45,849 nt of DNA, taken from positions 1 to 45,849 of the IMG/VR virus record IMGVR_UViG_3300033143_004242; one strand, 5' to 3'. The notes under the pieces were generated by a model. It was given only the letters and a program-made list of their open reading frames with translations. It had not been told where the DNA came from and did not search any database. Made by a program: the position numbers and the translations under genes. Positions 17,997 through 25,306 of the stretch are shown in pieces. Numbering within the stretch: position 1 is the first letter of the stretch; the number at the start of each line of letters is the position of its first letter. The DNA comes from a virus.

Positions 17997-19923
17997 CTTT
18001 ACTACCTCCTTTCGCCTCTAATCGGGCCATTCTATCCTCCTGAGCTTTCATCTGCTCACTAAGGATTTGTTGATGTTGCTGTATATGAGTTTGAAAACTC
18101 ACCTCAAGAACAAGAAATTTCTTCATATCGTCCACCTTTAGTTTCTGATACTCAGGTTGCTTCCTCGCAAGATTATGTTCCTCAATATGAACAGCATGAT
18201 TATCGTACAAGTTAACTATATGAGTTATCTCTGGTTGACTTGTCAAAGCGTAATTCTCAATCTTAGCATTCTGCCTATCCAAATGAGATTCCTTGAAGAT
18301 GTCTTGGATGTCATCAGGTACTTCTTCAAGCATTCGAAGCACCCTTTCTCGAGTTCTCTCATCTTCTGGACTTCCATAGAGGCCTTCCTTGTAATTCTCC
18401 TTAATCCGAAACTGTCTTGCTATTTTAGAATCAGGAAGACTGCTCTCCTTAAGTACATGAACATCAGTATTATTCTTTAAATCAGCTCCCTTAAAATTAA
18501 ACACCTCATATTCAGCAGACCTTCCAGATACACTGATTGTTCTTGCTGTAGTATATCCCTTTTGTATCCTTCGAAGTACCCTTCCCATACAGGCTTCAAG
18601 ACCCTCCTCAAAGATTGCATGAGTAGGTACGTTCCCAAAATCATCTTGCTCAAGAAGCAAGGCTACCATCTCCCCACTTCGAATGTCAGATTTATTAGTC
18701 CCTTGAGTCACTTCATGCTGATGATAAAGTTCCATAAGACTTGATGCTACAATCACGAGAGTTTGCTGATAGGTAGCAGGAAGCCCCTTGATAGTCATCA
18801 TCTCAGGCTTATGCCCCATCACAGGATTATAAAGAATCCTTTGACCATGAGAATCATCGGGAAGTGTTTCTACCTTAGCATTCCTTGGAATAAGCCATTT
18901 CCCTCTTGCCATAACTCTATTGAACTCGGCAATATCACCTAATGTTCTGTTCCAGATCTTCTGCAACCAGATAGCAGCTTCTGTAGTTGCCATTCCATGA
19001 AAGACTCCAGGAATTTCAATATCTTTGAAATGCTCCATATGATAGTAATTAAAAGGATAGTCACTCTGCTCAAGAACAATTCCATTAGCTCCAATTATAA
19101 AAAGTCCCTTCGGAAATTCAGTATTCGGTTGAATATAAAGCTGTATCTCTATAGCTCCTTCAAGTTTATGAATAGCAGTAAGAGCACCTGACAAAGTACC
19201 AAATAAAGCGGCTGTATCAACAAAAGGAATAGGCCTTGTCTCTGGGGGAACCTCCCCACCTCTCTTATATCTCGAGAAGTACTCAAGAGGACGAAACTTA
19301 GCTTTCCACATCCAGGGAAAAGAATGAAGGTCACAGTCATTAAGACCACTTGCAGGAACTCCAATCTCAAACGGAGACCAAACTCCACACTCTACATCTC
19401 CCAGATATTCTACTTCTCCCTTATCATTAATCGTCTCTGGACCAGCCTTTGGGTTCCATCTATCATCCAGAAAGCCATTACCACAAGAATAAATCCAACC
19501 TCCAAGCTCCCGAATTTTCTTCCTCATTTGACCTTGTCTCCAGAAACTCTTCAGAACCTTATCTCCTACCTTTGCAGCCTTAATATCTTCTTGATCAGTA
19601 GAAGAAGGAACTACACTCATCCGAGGATTATTCCTAATAAGCCTTGAAATCTGTTTCTGGTATCTTGGAAGTATCTTGTTATCTACTACCCTAAGCCTTC
19701 CTTTCCTCTGAGCAATATGTTGGAGAAGTTGAGCAGCTTGGTTATAAAAAGTGTATTGCTTACCCCCAAGAAAACTCAGATTGATAAGCCACTTCTGCTC
19801 ATAGGGCTTTCGTAACTCCATCCCCACTTCAAACTTCTCTTTTATTAAAAACCAGAGTTTATCCTTCCCAACTCCTTTAGCAGTCTTCTTCAGCATAGAT
19901 TTAACTGTTCGTTTTGTAGCCAT
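17986..19923 (-). CDS. Portal protein (645 aa)
   Basis: Size, position after terminase and sequence character identify the portal, the dodecameric ring through which DNA is packaged. Typical features are the early helical region with YEQKWLINLSFLGGKQY (about residues 40-60), NNPRMSVVPSS near residue 115, EQSDYPFNYYHMEHF in the stem/wing region near 300 and a glutamine-rich helical C terminus that would form the barrel or crown. I chose the ATG at 19921-19923 over an in-frame start 43 codons upstream, because the latter would overlap the preceding gene and begins with basic residues unlike portals; a GGTGGG-type site precedes the chosen start. Confidence 0.85.
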   Translation of the reverse strand: MATKRTVKSMLKKTAKGVGKDKLWFLIKEKFEVGMELRKPYEQKWLINLSFLGGKQYTFYNQAAQLLQHIAQRKGRLRVVDNKILPRYQKQISRLIRNNPRMSVVPSSTDQEDIKAAKVGDKVLKSFWRQGQMRKKIRELGGWIYSCGNGFLDDRWNPKAGPETINDKGEVEYLGDVECGVWSPFEIGVPASGLNDCDLHSFPWMWKAKFRPLEYFSRYKRGGEVPPETRPIPFVDTAALFGTLSGALTAIHKLEGAIEIQLYIQPNTEFPKGLFIIGANGIVLEQSDYPFNYYHMEHFKDIEIPGVFHGMATTEAAIWLQKIWNRTLGDIAEFNRVMARGKWLIPRNAKVETLPDDSHGQRILYNPVMGHKPEMMTIKGLPATYQQTLVIVASSLMELYHQHEVTQGTNKSDIRSGEMVALLLEQDDFGNVPTHAIFEEGLEACMGRVLRRIQKGYTTARTISVSGRSAEYEVFNFKGADLKNNTDVHVLKESSLPDSKIARQFRIKENYKEGLYGSPEDERTRERVLRMLEEVPDDIQDIFKESHLDRQNAKIENYALTSQPEITHIVNLYDNHAVHIEEHNLARKQPEYQKLKVDDMKKFLVLEVSFQTHIQQHQQILSEQMKAQEDRMARLEAKGGSKGGK

Positions 19924-19975
19924 CCTAATCCCACCTAAAGACCTCCAAAGAATTTTGATACAGTATCTGTCATCC

Positions 19976-20548
19976 CTAATCTCCTGCTCCTGAGCCAGGC
20001 GCCTGAAGCCCACTACTCTTTCGATCCTTACCCCTTTCCATAAGTCTCTCATAGTCAGCCCAAAGATCTTGTCTTCTTTCTATACCCCTTTTATAGTTTT
20101 CCATCATAGGAAGATTCATTCCATAAGGACTTTGATACTCAGGTTGAGGAACAGTAGGCCTTCTCTCTGGTTCAATAGCACCATAACTACCTACATCTTG
20201 ACCTTCTTCTGAGCTTTTCCAAAGCTTCATATAGTCTCCCCACATTTTCCCCCAGAAGTCTTTAGGAATCTCCCAAAAGAACTCTGAAGCCCAGTCACTA
20301 AATCCCTCAGCCATCTTTCCTCTCCCCTTCTTAGAGTAGTACTTCCCACCTTTCCCTTTGAAAATTCTATGCCCAGCTTCCTCCTCACCAATTTTTGTCA
20401 GATAGTAAGTTGAATGCTTTCTTCCCTTTAAAATCTGTCCTGTTTGTGGGACTCTACTTGGCCAATGTCCTGTATCATCTGGCTTTAGACCATATCTTCG
20501 AGCCGTCTTATAATCATATCCTGAACCTTCAGGATCAAAATCAGCCAT
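19976..20548 (-). CDS. Hypothetical protein upstream of portal (190 aa)
   Basis: This 190-aa protein is rich in tyrosine, glycine and lysine, with a tryptophan-rich centre (FSDWASEFFWEIPKDFWGK) and a helical, basic C-terminal part. It looks like a flexible virion-associated protein rather than an enzyme and shares its aromatic/glycine style with the 200-aa protein at 8082-8684. The ATG follows CTGGAGAATAAAG, and dyad copy 3 lies immediately upstream of that site. Unknown function. Confidence 0.65.
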   Translation of the reverse strand: MADFDPEGSGYDYKTARRYGLKPDDTGHWPSRVPQTGQILKGRKHSTYYLTKIGEEEAGHRIFKGKGGKYYSKKGRGKMAEGFSDWASEFFWEIPKDFWGKMWGDYMKLWKSSEEGQDVGSYGAIEPERRPTVPQPEYQSPYGMNLPMMENYKRGIERRQDLWADYERLMERGKDRKSSGLQAPGSGAGD

Positions 20549-20563
20549 CTTTATTCTCCAGTA

Positions 20564-20586
20564 AAAGATTCGATGTTTGAATCTTT
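20564..20586. repeat. Dispersed 23-bp dyad, copy 3
   Basis: Arms AAAGATTCGA and TTGAATCTTT surround a TGT spacer. It fills the gap between two minus-strand genes and overlaps the stop codon of the upstream one by two bases. TACTC follows on the plus strand as in other copies, except that here the leading T belongs to the arm. Confidence 0.85.
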
Positions 20587-20866
20587 ACTCATCCGATTCA
20601 ACAACCTCTCCAGCTATATCCTCATCTTCTCCAAGTACATAAGGAGTAGTAACCTCTCCTCCTCCAGGAAGTGTATAGGTCTTCAACTCCGGTATATCCC
20701 TCGCCATAAGTCTGTCCATGAGATCTTTGTTCTGCAGCTCAAGCCTCTTAATATGCTCCCTAAGAACTACCAAAGCAGCAGTCTCCTTCTTAGCAGCAAG
20801 AAGCCTATGCTGGAGAAGTCCTTCAATTCTCTCAAGTAATTCAAATACCTTCTTGGCTTTAAACAT
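20585..20866 (-). CDS. Small coiled-coil protein (93 aa)
   Basis: This 93-aa protein begins with a basic helix and coiled coil (FELLERIEGLLQHRLLAAKK, residues 8-27, continuing to about 60) and ends in an acidic tail. The start chosen is the ATG at 20864-20866, directly after GGGGGAGTAGTT. A longer in-frame start upstream would only add a translation of a T-rich leader (runs of Phe and Cys), which I treat as spurious. It lies between terminase and portal genes; unknown role. Confidence 0.65.
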   Translation of the reverse strand: MFKAKKVFELLERIEGLLQHRLLAAKKETAALVVLREHIKRLELQNKDLMDRLMARDIPELKTYTLPGGGEVTTPYVLGEDEDIAGEVVESDE

Positions 20867-20937
20867 AACTACTCCCCCTAAGAAACAAAAAAGAAAAAAA
20901 AAGACCAAAAAACCAAAGACACAGCAAAAAAACCAAC

Positions 20938-20987
20938 AGCCAACGAACTGCAGAGGCACTACTTCTTTGGCTTCTTCCCCGTTGGCT
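20938..20987 (-). terminator. Possible attenuator with T-rich downstream tract
   Basis: On the minus strand AGCCAACG (20980-20987) can pair with CGTTGGCT (20938-20945) around a 34-nt loop. GTTGG and seven T residues follow (down to about 20924), then a second T run near 20893-20901. The whole 20870-20940 stretch is almost pure A/C on the plus strand. The loop is long, so this is a weak terminator or attenuator candidate rather than a clear one. Confidence 0.3.
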
Positions 20988-21117
20988 TCCAACCGTGAGC
21001 GATTCCTCTTAGTAAATTAGCTTGCTTCTGAGCCTTTGCTTTGGTAGTACTCTTAGCAGAAACCTTTCCACCATGAGATACTCGATATCCATCTATCTTC
21101 TTTACTTTAACTGGCAT
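20959..21117 (-). CDS. Small basic protein (52 aa)
   Basis: This is a lysine-rich 52-aa protein (MPVKVKKIDGYRVSHGGK, then KAKAQKQANLLRGIAHGWK). The short strand-turn-helix arrangement resembles small phage proteins of unknown function often found in head operons. The ATG at 21115-21117 overlaps the stop of the preceding gene (TGATG) with GGGGAGGAG upstream, favouring it over an ATG 11 codons earlier. A nucleic-acid interaction is plausible from charge only. Confidence 0.65.
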   Translation of the reverse strand: MPVKVKKIDGYRVSHGGKVSAKSTTKAKAQKQANLLRGIAHGWKPTGKKPKK

Positions 21118-21395
21118 CACCACTCCTCCCCTTTTAAAGTGTCTTTGCAACGAGAACTTACTAACTCCGTAAGAGCAAGAATCTCGGAAGGGCCTATGTT
21201 AGTTGTATACCATCCAAAGCCATAACTGTCTTCCTTATCATCCAGAAGAATAAGCACAGCTTTATTAGGACTCTTGACAGGACTTACTTCCTCACTAAGC
21301 TCCTTAAGGGCTGTTTGAAGCATCCCTTTAATATCCCAAGCTCTTGTGTCGTTTAACTTCTTCGCAATGTAGCTGACCTTACCAGTCTTCTCCAT
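21117..21395 (-). CDS. Hypothetical protein (92 aa)
   Basis: This 92-aa alpha/beta protein contains VLILLDDKEDSYGFGWYTTN (residues 46-65), suggesting a small regulatory fold. It overlaps terminase large subunit by 17 bases at its start, with AGGAGG in the leader, and overlaps the 52-aa gene at its stop. No family recognised; it appears translationally linked to both neighbours. Confidence 0.65.
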   Translation of the reverse strand: MEKTGKVSYIAKKLNDTRAWDIKGMLQTALKELSEEVSPVKSPNKAVLILLDDKEDSYGFGWYTTNIGPSEILALTELVSSRCKDTLKGEEW

Positions 21396-23211
21396 AGAAT
21401 TCTACCTCCTCTCTGTCCTCAAGAGCTTTCTTTTGAAGTGCAGTAGCAAGACATCTTCCCTCAATAGAAATATCCTCATCAACAACATGATCTTCTCTGT
21501 TAAATTCCCTTATAGCCATAGGATCATAGCTGGGTCTTGCCTCTTTAACTTCTTCGTAGTCAAGAGGTGCAATCTCATCTATCTGAAGTGTGATACCAAA
21601 GCTAATAACTCCATCATCATGAGCCCCGGACTTTGCTTGAGCTTTCCCTGTCTTACTCCTCACGAAGGTCATAAGCTCTCCAACGATCCTCTGACTGTTA
21701 ATCTTCCCAGTCCTACCAATAAGATATTGCTTGATCCCAGAGATAAGTTCATTTCTTGAGTTTGTGTCTGTTCTCCAGCCCTTCTTATATGAGACTCCTC
21801 CCTTCACAACATCATATCTTGGAGCCATGAATAAATTCACTACTCCAAGAAGCATACAAAGATCAAAGGTCGAGAGGCCTGGGCCGTTAGTCTCAATCCC
21901 ACACCAAGGAGAATCTGCTGAATCAGGCTCTGGGGAGTAGACATCTTGGACTATCTTAATAATCCTTGAGGCAAGTACCTCATCGAACTGACTCCAGTAG
22001 ATTGCATCTACATTCTTAGTAATTCTATTTAGTACTGTGCCAAAGAGATAGTCTCCTCCTTCTTTTCCTTCAACAATATCCCATCCAGTAGCATATCGAT
22101 GCTTAGGATTAAACTTTTCATAGATTATAAGGTAACCTTCCTCCGAGAACGGAGCTTCGTCAAGAAGTTCTATTTCAAGTTCCTCTAATTTGAGCTTCCC
22201 CCAGAGGATAGGCTCCTCTTTCAATTTATGGTAGAAGCGAAGCGAAATCCCTGCTTTTCCCTCAAAAACAGGATTCCCAGATCCAATATAATCAATATCT
22301 AATTCTTGTAATACTTCTGAGGGACTTCGTCTTTTACATTCTTTGTTATACCAAGGAGAGACTAACTTCTCATCTGGCTCCCAATCTTCCCTCATCTGAG
22401 CTTTATCCTCCTCATTGGGAGGTGGCCAAACACAGGAAATTCCTAATGACTTCTCTGGATGAAGTTTCCAGTGAAGGGTAAGGCGTTTAGTTCTTCCATC
22501 TGTAACAAGTCCATAATACTGCCCTGCTGCCCCAAAAGGAGTAGATACCGCAATCCTACAGGGCGTGGCATCTCCTGCAGCTGTCCAGGCAGATTCATCA
22601 GTAGATTCCCATTTGGCAAACTCGTCGAATAAAACAGCTGCGTATCGTCCACCAGTCGAAAAGTTGGCATTGTTAGACTCACCTCCAATTACTGCACCAG
22701 TCTCAGGATTCCACAACCTCATGAAGTTGTCATGTTTCCCTCGAACAAAGCCCTTTGGTCTGAGCCACCAAGGGAGTCGGTAGAGAGCGTAACGAGCTTT
22801 ATGGAATAAAGTTCTTGGGTCTCCTGTTTTGTCAACATAGTCCTCAATTCTGCTTCCGAGGAGGAAGTCCGCCCCTCCTACTGGATCAAGCCAGTGGTGG
22901 AGAAACACCAGTATAACACTCCATGTGACTCCCATATCTCTGCTCTTTTCGATAACGAGGTCTTTTCCGACATTTATACTCTCTTCTATGTCAAGGATCT
23001 CACCTTCTTGGAAGTCCCAAAGGGAAAATGGAATCTCGTGGAGAGGTCGCTTCCTTGGATCATAGGTATAGAAGAATCCACTAAAAGCAAAGAGAATATC
23101 TCGGAAGAACATTTCCTTGAGCATCTCTCTGAATCCCATATCCTCTGTCGCTCGTCGGAGTACCTTGTTCCTCCAGCGTAAGTTCTCGATCCGATCTTTA
23201 GGGATTTCCAA
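21379..23211 (-). CDS. terL: Terminase large subunit (610 aa)
   Basis: This is the packaging motor and nuclease. The ATPase half shows a Walker A-like IEKSRDMGVTWS (about residue 88-99) and a Walker B AAVLFDEFAKW near 195, followed by a coupling STPFGAAGQ. The nuclease half shows ATGWDIVEGKEGGDY near 375, CGIETNGPG near 435 and HDDGVISFG near 545, which supply the acidic metal ligands. The gene starts with TTG at 23209-23211, directly after the upstream stop; no ATG lies nearby before the conserved start of the domain, and an AGAGGTG site is present. Confidence 0.92.
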   Translation of the reverse strand: MEIPKDRIENLRWRNKVLRRATEDMGFREMLKEMFFRDILFAFSGFFYTYDPRKRPLHEIPFSLWDFQEGEILDIEESINVGKDLVIEKSRDMGVTWSVILVFLHHWLDPVGGADFLLGSRIEDYVDKTGDPRTLFHKARYALYRLPWWLRPKGFVRGKHDNFMRLWNPETGAVIGGESNNANFSTGGRYAAVLFDEFAKWESTDESAWTAAGDATPCRIAVSTPFGAAGQYYGLVTDGRTKRLTLHWKLHPEKSLGISCVWPPPNEEDKAQMREDWEPDEKLVSPWYNKECKRRSPSEVLQELDIDYIGSGNPVFEGKAGISLRFYHKLKEEPILWGKLKLEELEIELLDEAPFSEEGYLIIYEKFNPKHRYATGWDIVEGKEGGDYLFGTVLNRITKNVDAIYWSQFDEVLASRIIKIVQDVYSPEPDSADSPWCGIETNGPGLSTFDLCMLLGVVNLFMAPRYDVVKGGVSYKKGWRTDTNSRNELISGIKQYLIGRTGKINSQRIVGELMTFVRSKTGKAQAKSGAHDDGVISFGITLQIDEIAPLDYEEVKEARPSYDPMAIREFNREDHVVDEDISIEGRCLATALQKKALEDREEVEFYGEDW

Positions 23212-23664
23212 TTACTTAGCACCTCTTACTCCATAGGCCTCAAGAGCTTCTCGAAGGAATTGACTCTTAAAGCCTTCCTCCATTCTCATGCGAGGATCCT
23301 TCATCCCTCTCGCTTTGCGTAGACTTGCTCGATAAGCAGAAGCGAGTTGTTTCGCATAAGGCTCTGTAGCTTCTTTCCCAAAGGCTATAGCTTCTTCGGT
23401 ACCTTTAAAAGAGGGAATAGGATATTTTGCCCTCCGTACCATCCCTCCAAAACCTGCGAGGGCAATATTCCTAAGACGCTCCATTTGCTCTTCCTTAGGA
23501 AGAGAAGCAAAGCCCTCAAGACTCATCCCCTTATGTGTGCTTCTTAAGAAGCCAGCAAGCCCTTTGCCTCCCCATTTAAGGAAGTCAGTAAGAAGGGTTG
23601 GAGGTTGAGACTTAATGAACTCTCCTCTTATTGTGCTGTACCAATCGGAGTTATTTGTAGGCAT
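23212..23664 (-). CDS. Hypothetical protein between terminase subunits (150 aa)
   Basis: This is a basic helical 150-aa protein. A central block near residues 85-115 (IPSFKGTEEAIAFGKEATEP, followed by a run of Ala, Leu and Arg) looks like a compact helical domain. It starts at TAATG, overlapping the small terminase stop, and ends one base before the TTG of terL, so all three are translated together. It could assist packaging or be a cargo protein; I do not recognise it with confidence. Confidence 0.65.
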   Translation of the reverse strand: MPTNNSDWYSTIRGEFIKSQPPTLLTDFLKWGGKGLAGFLRSTHKGMSLEGFASLPKEEQMERLRNIALAGFGGMVRRAKYPIPSFKGTEEAIAFGKEATEPYAKQLASAYRASLRKARGMKDPRMRMEEGFKSQFLREALEAYGVRGAK

Positions 23665-24149
23665 TAGCCTTCTACCTCTACTTCAAGCAGTTCAGTTATC
23701 CCACTTCGTAGCTCTTCATCTGACATATCTTTGACTTCCTTATGAGCATGGAGGTGGACATGTTTTTGAGGCACTGCCTTCTTCCCATATCCTGTCCTGT
23801 CAAGTATCTCGAGAGCAGTGTTCACTCTGCCCTTAATATCGTGCTCCTTATTTGTGAGGTGTTCATCCACTGTCTCCAGAGCTATTCCTTGACGGATTTC
23901 TAATTCCGTTCTCATGTCTACTGCTTCATACTCTGCCTGAGCTTCCATTCGATTAAGCTCTGCAAGGAAGAGTGGAGAGTTAGTTATTACTGATATTTGT
24001 GTAGGGGTTATCCCAAAGAGCACAGCCAGCTCTCCTGGTCTCTTTCCTCCAGCTACCATCATCCTTGCCATACTTCTGTGCCAAGGTCTGAGTTGTGCTA
24101 TAGTAGGAGTAGTAGTTTGCTCTCGGTTTTGAATTGCAAGTCTGCCCAT
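23664..24149 (-). CDS. terS: Terminase small subunit-like protein (161 aa)
   Basis: Residues about 25-60 form a helix-turn-helix (GKRPGELAVLFGITPTQISV), followed by SPLFLAELNRMEAQAEYEAV and a long oligomerisation helix, then a conserved NTALEILDRTGYGKK segment seen in this group of small terminases. It binds the packaging site and recruits the large subunit. The ATG overlaps the stop of the 68-aa gene (TGATG). Position two genes before terL supports the call. Confidence 0.8.
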   Translation of the reverse strand: MGRLAIQNREQTTTPTIAQLRPWHRSMARMMVAGGKRPGELAVLFGITPTQISVITNSPLFLAELNRMEAQAEYEAVDMRTELEIRQGIALETVDEHLTNKEHDIKGRVNTALEILDRTGYGKKAVPQKHVHLHAHKEVKDMSDEELRSGITELLEVEVEG

Positions 24150-24355
24150 CAGCGGCCTCGTCTGTTCCCTAAAAGCATCTTGACCTCATCAGCAGTTCTT
24201 GTCTGCTTAGAGGGCTTTGGTATAAGATGTTCAAGAACATTGTCTCCAATATTCAGAGTTTGTCTCAGACCTTTTGTAAGCTCTTCTACAAGATCCTTAT
24301 ACCCTTCTCCTTGATCATCCTCTACAATGGAAATAAATCTATCTCTTGAATCCAT
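24149..24355 (-). CDS. First gene of the leftward operon, hypothetical (68 aa)
   Basis: This is a 68-aa charged helical protein with a basic C terminus. It opens the late minus-strand operon with a strong AAGGAGGTAGATT leader and overlaps terS by one base. Its place before terS suggests a packaging or regulatory accessory; no domain recognised. Confidence 0.6.
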   Translation of the reverse strand: MDSRDRFISIVEDDQGEGYKDLVEELTKGLRQTLNIGDNVLEHLIPKPSKQTRTADEVKMLLGNRRGR

Positions 24356-24415
24356 AATCTACCTCCTTGAGTAAATAAGTTAATAAGGGTGTACCTCTTC
24401 TCTTTAGAGTCATCC

Positions 24416-24442
24416 ATTATTCCCATAATATCTCAATGTCAA
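24416..24442 (-). promoter_or_regulatory. Leftward promoter candidate for the late operon
   Basis: On the minus strand TTGACA (24437-24442) and AATAAT (24416-24421) are separated by 15 bp, about 60 bp upstream of the first late gene. The -35 is perfect and the -10 matches 5 of 6, but the spacing is short for sigma-70. Confidence 0.4.
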
Positions 24443-24525
24443 GAGAATAGCAAGAGACCATCATTTGATTGTAATGGTAAAAGAGACCTAACTCAAAACT
24501 ATTTTCTGAGGCTTCCTCTGGAGGG

Positions 24526-24548
24526 GAAGGTTCAATATTTGAATCTTT
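24526..24548. repeat. Dispersed 23-bp dyad, copy 4
   Basis: Arms GAAGGTTCAA and TTGAATCTTT flank a TAT spacer. It is the copy most easily read in the opposite orientation, since the CTTGAAAGATTC flank appears on the minus strand. It lies about 170 bp upstream of the first late gene. Confidence 0.8.
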
Positions 24549-24580
24549 CAAGGTATGGGATTCCTTTCTGGAATTTATTC

Positions 24581-24603
24581 GAGGTTTACCTTGAGGTTTA
24601 CCT
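24581..24603. repeat. Tandem 11-bp direct repeat
   Basis: GAGGTTTACCT occurs twice (24581-24591 and 24593-24603) separated by one base, upstream of the leftward promoter candidate. It could be a binding site for a regulator. Confidence 0.7.
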
Positions 24604-24740
24604 CGTAGGGAGTCTCAAATTTCAGATGGGTAGTCTCTGGGCCTTTACCGCACCCCCAAAACTCTTAAATCCCCCCAGAGGCTTTTCCACCACCAGAAAT
24701 GAATGACGCCTCATTCAATGTAAAGTATGACACCTTTGTA

Positions 24741-24760
24741 AGTCATTGAAATCATTGGAG
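24741..24760. repeat. ATTGAAATCATT motif, copy 1
   Basis: First of four copies of a 20-bp repeat with an identical 12-bp core ATTGAAATCATT. Located in the divergent control region. Confidence 0.8.
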
Positions 24761-24900
24761 AATCAGCATATTAGTTAGTCTTAACTAACATTGTTACTCC
24801 TGCCTATCAAACTTATCTAACAATAACATTGTTACCACTGGGTAACAGTATTAGCCAGTGATGATAGTGTTACTCATGCCAAACAATGTTTGAGTATGCC

Positions 24901-24928
24901 TTGACAAGTGTGCTTTGTGTGCCATAAT
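24901..24928 (+). promoter_or_regulatory. Strong rightward promoter candidate
   Basis: TTGACA (24901-24906), 16-bp spacer and CATAAT (24923-24928), with TG one base before the -10 (extended -10). It reads toward the early gene at 25307. This is the best sigma-70-type match in the region. Confidence 0.55.
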
Positions 24929-25008
24929 TGACACATGATCAGGCAAAACACACACAGTATAAGATATTGTACTTCGATACAATTTAGTACAATTATTTGT
25001 ACCTTCCA

Positions 25009-25028
25009 AGTCATTGAAATCATTGAAC
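25009..25028. repeat. ATTGAAATCATT motif, copy 2
   Basis: Second copy of the 20-bp repeat; it matches copy 1 over its first 17 bases. It lies between two GTACAA/TTGTAC palindromes. Confidence 0.8.
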
Positions 25029-25079
25029 AAATCCCTTGAGATACATACTTATACATACATAGGTACAAGAGTTTGTACT

Positions 25080-25108
25080 TTATCAAACGACTGTTCGATT
25101 GATATAAT
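25080..25108 (+). promoter_or_regulatory. Rightward promoter with overlapping operator dyad
   Basis: TTATCA (25080-25085), 17-bp spacer and a perfect TATAAT (25103-25108). Arms TATCAAACGA (25081-25090) and TCGATTGATA (25095-25104) form a dyad with one mismatch that covers both promoter elements and the spacer. A protein bound there would block the promoter, so this is a candidate autoregulated early promoter. Confidence 0.6.
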
Positions 25109-25176
25109 CATCTAACTTGTTGATATCATTAAAGATTTACGATTTGGTCAGGTTTGGCATACGGCTTGCATATTAA

Positions 25177-25217
25177 TGTGATAACATCACAAGGCGTGAT
25201 GCACTTCCGAAAGGAAG
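25177..25217 (+). other. Leader hairpins of the early transcript
   Basis: TGTGAT/ATCACA with a 3-nt loop (25177-25191), overlapping ATCAC/GTGAT (25186-25200), and CTTCC/GGAAG closed by a GAAA tetraloop (25204-25217). They would lie in the 5' leader of the 25307 gene. The first two share a strand and exclude each other, a possible switch. Confidence 0.4.
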
Positions 25218-25248
25218 GTAATTTTGTTCTTTGACAATTGAATATTGA

Positions 25249-25279
25249 TTTAGGCATTTCACAGGTGACTTCTGTCGTT
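25249..25279 (+). repeat. 31-nt inverted arm, left of the early ORF
   Basis: This arm can pair along its whole length with 25791-25821. By eye there are 27 Watson-Crick pairs, three G-U pairs and one A-C mismatch. It ends 27 bases before the start codon of the enclosed gene and leaves its ribosome-binding site free. Confidence 0.8.
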
Positions 25280-25306
25280 AATCCAATATGAAGGGAGATT
25301 AACAAT

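Larger units (their letters stand above)
24701..25078. promoter_or_regulatory. Cluster of distinct perfect palindromes (operator/origin-like)
   Basis: Perfect dyads found are GAATGA/TCATTC (24701-24716), TTAGTTA/TAACTAA (24771-24788), TAACAAT/ATTGTTA (24818-24834), GTTACC/GGTAAC (24831-24846) and GTACAA/TTGTAC twice (24987-25002 and 25063-25078). All but TAACAAT/ATTGTTA have a 4-bp spacer. Different half-sites suggest several regulators, or cruciform-forming origin DNA. Confidence 0.5.
24356..25306. other. Divergent control region (951 bp, no protein gene)
   Basis: No credible gene is found here: reading frames are short, AT-rich and lack ribosome-binding sites. The region separates leftward late genes from rightward early genes and holds promoter-like sites on both strands, dyad copy 4, two copies of the ATTGAAATCATT motif, a tandem 11-bp repeat and many distinct perfect palindromes. 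A combined promoter, operator and replication origin region is the likeliest reading. Confidence 0.75.

Noticed and set aside
19924-20052. 43-residue N-terminal extension of portal
   Set aside because: It would overlap the upstream gene by 77 bases and an internal ATG with a plausible ribosome-binding site gives a normal portal start.
20867-20992. N-terminal membrane extension of the 93-aa protein
   Set aside because: The hydrophobic residues come from translating a T-rich leader. A well-placed ATG with a strong ribosome-binding site follows at 20866.
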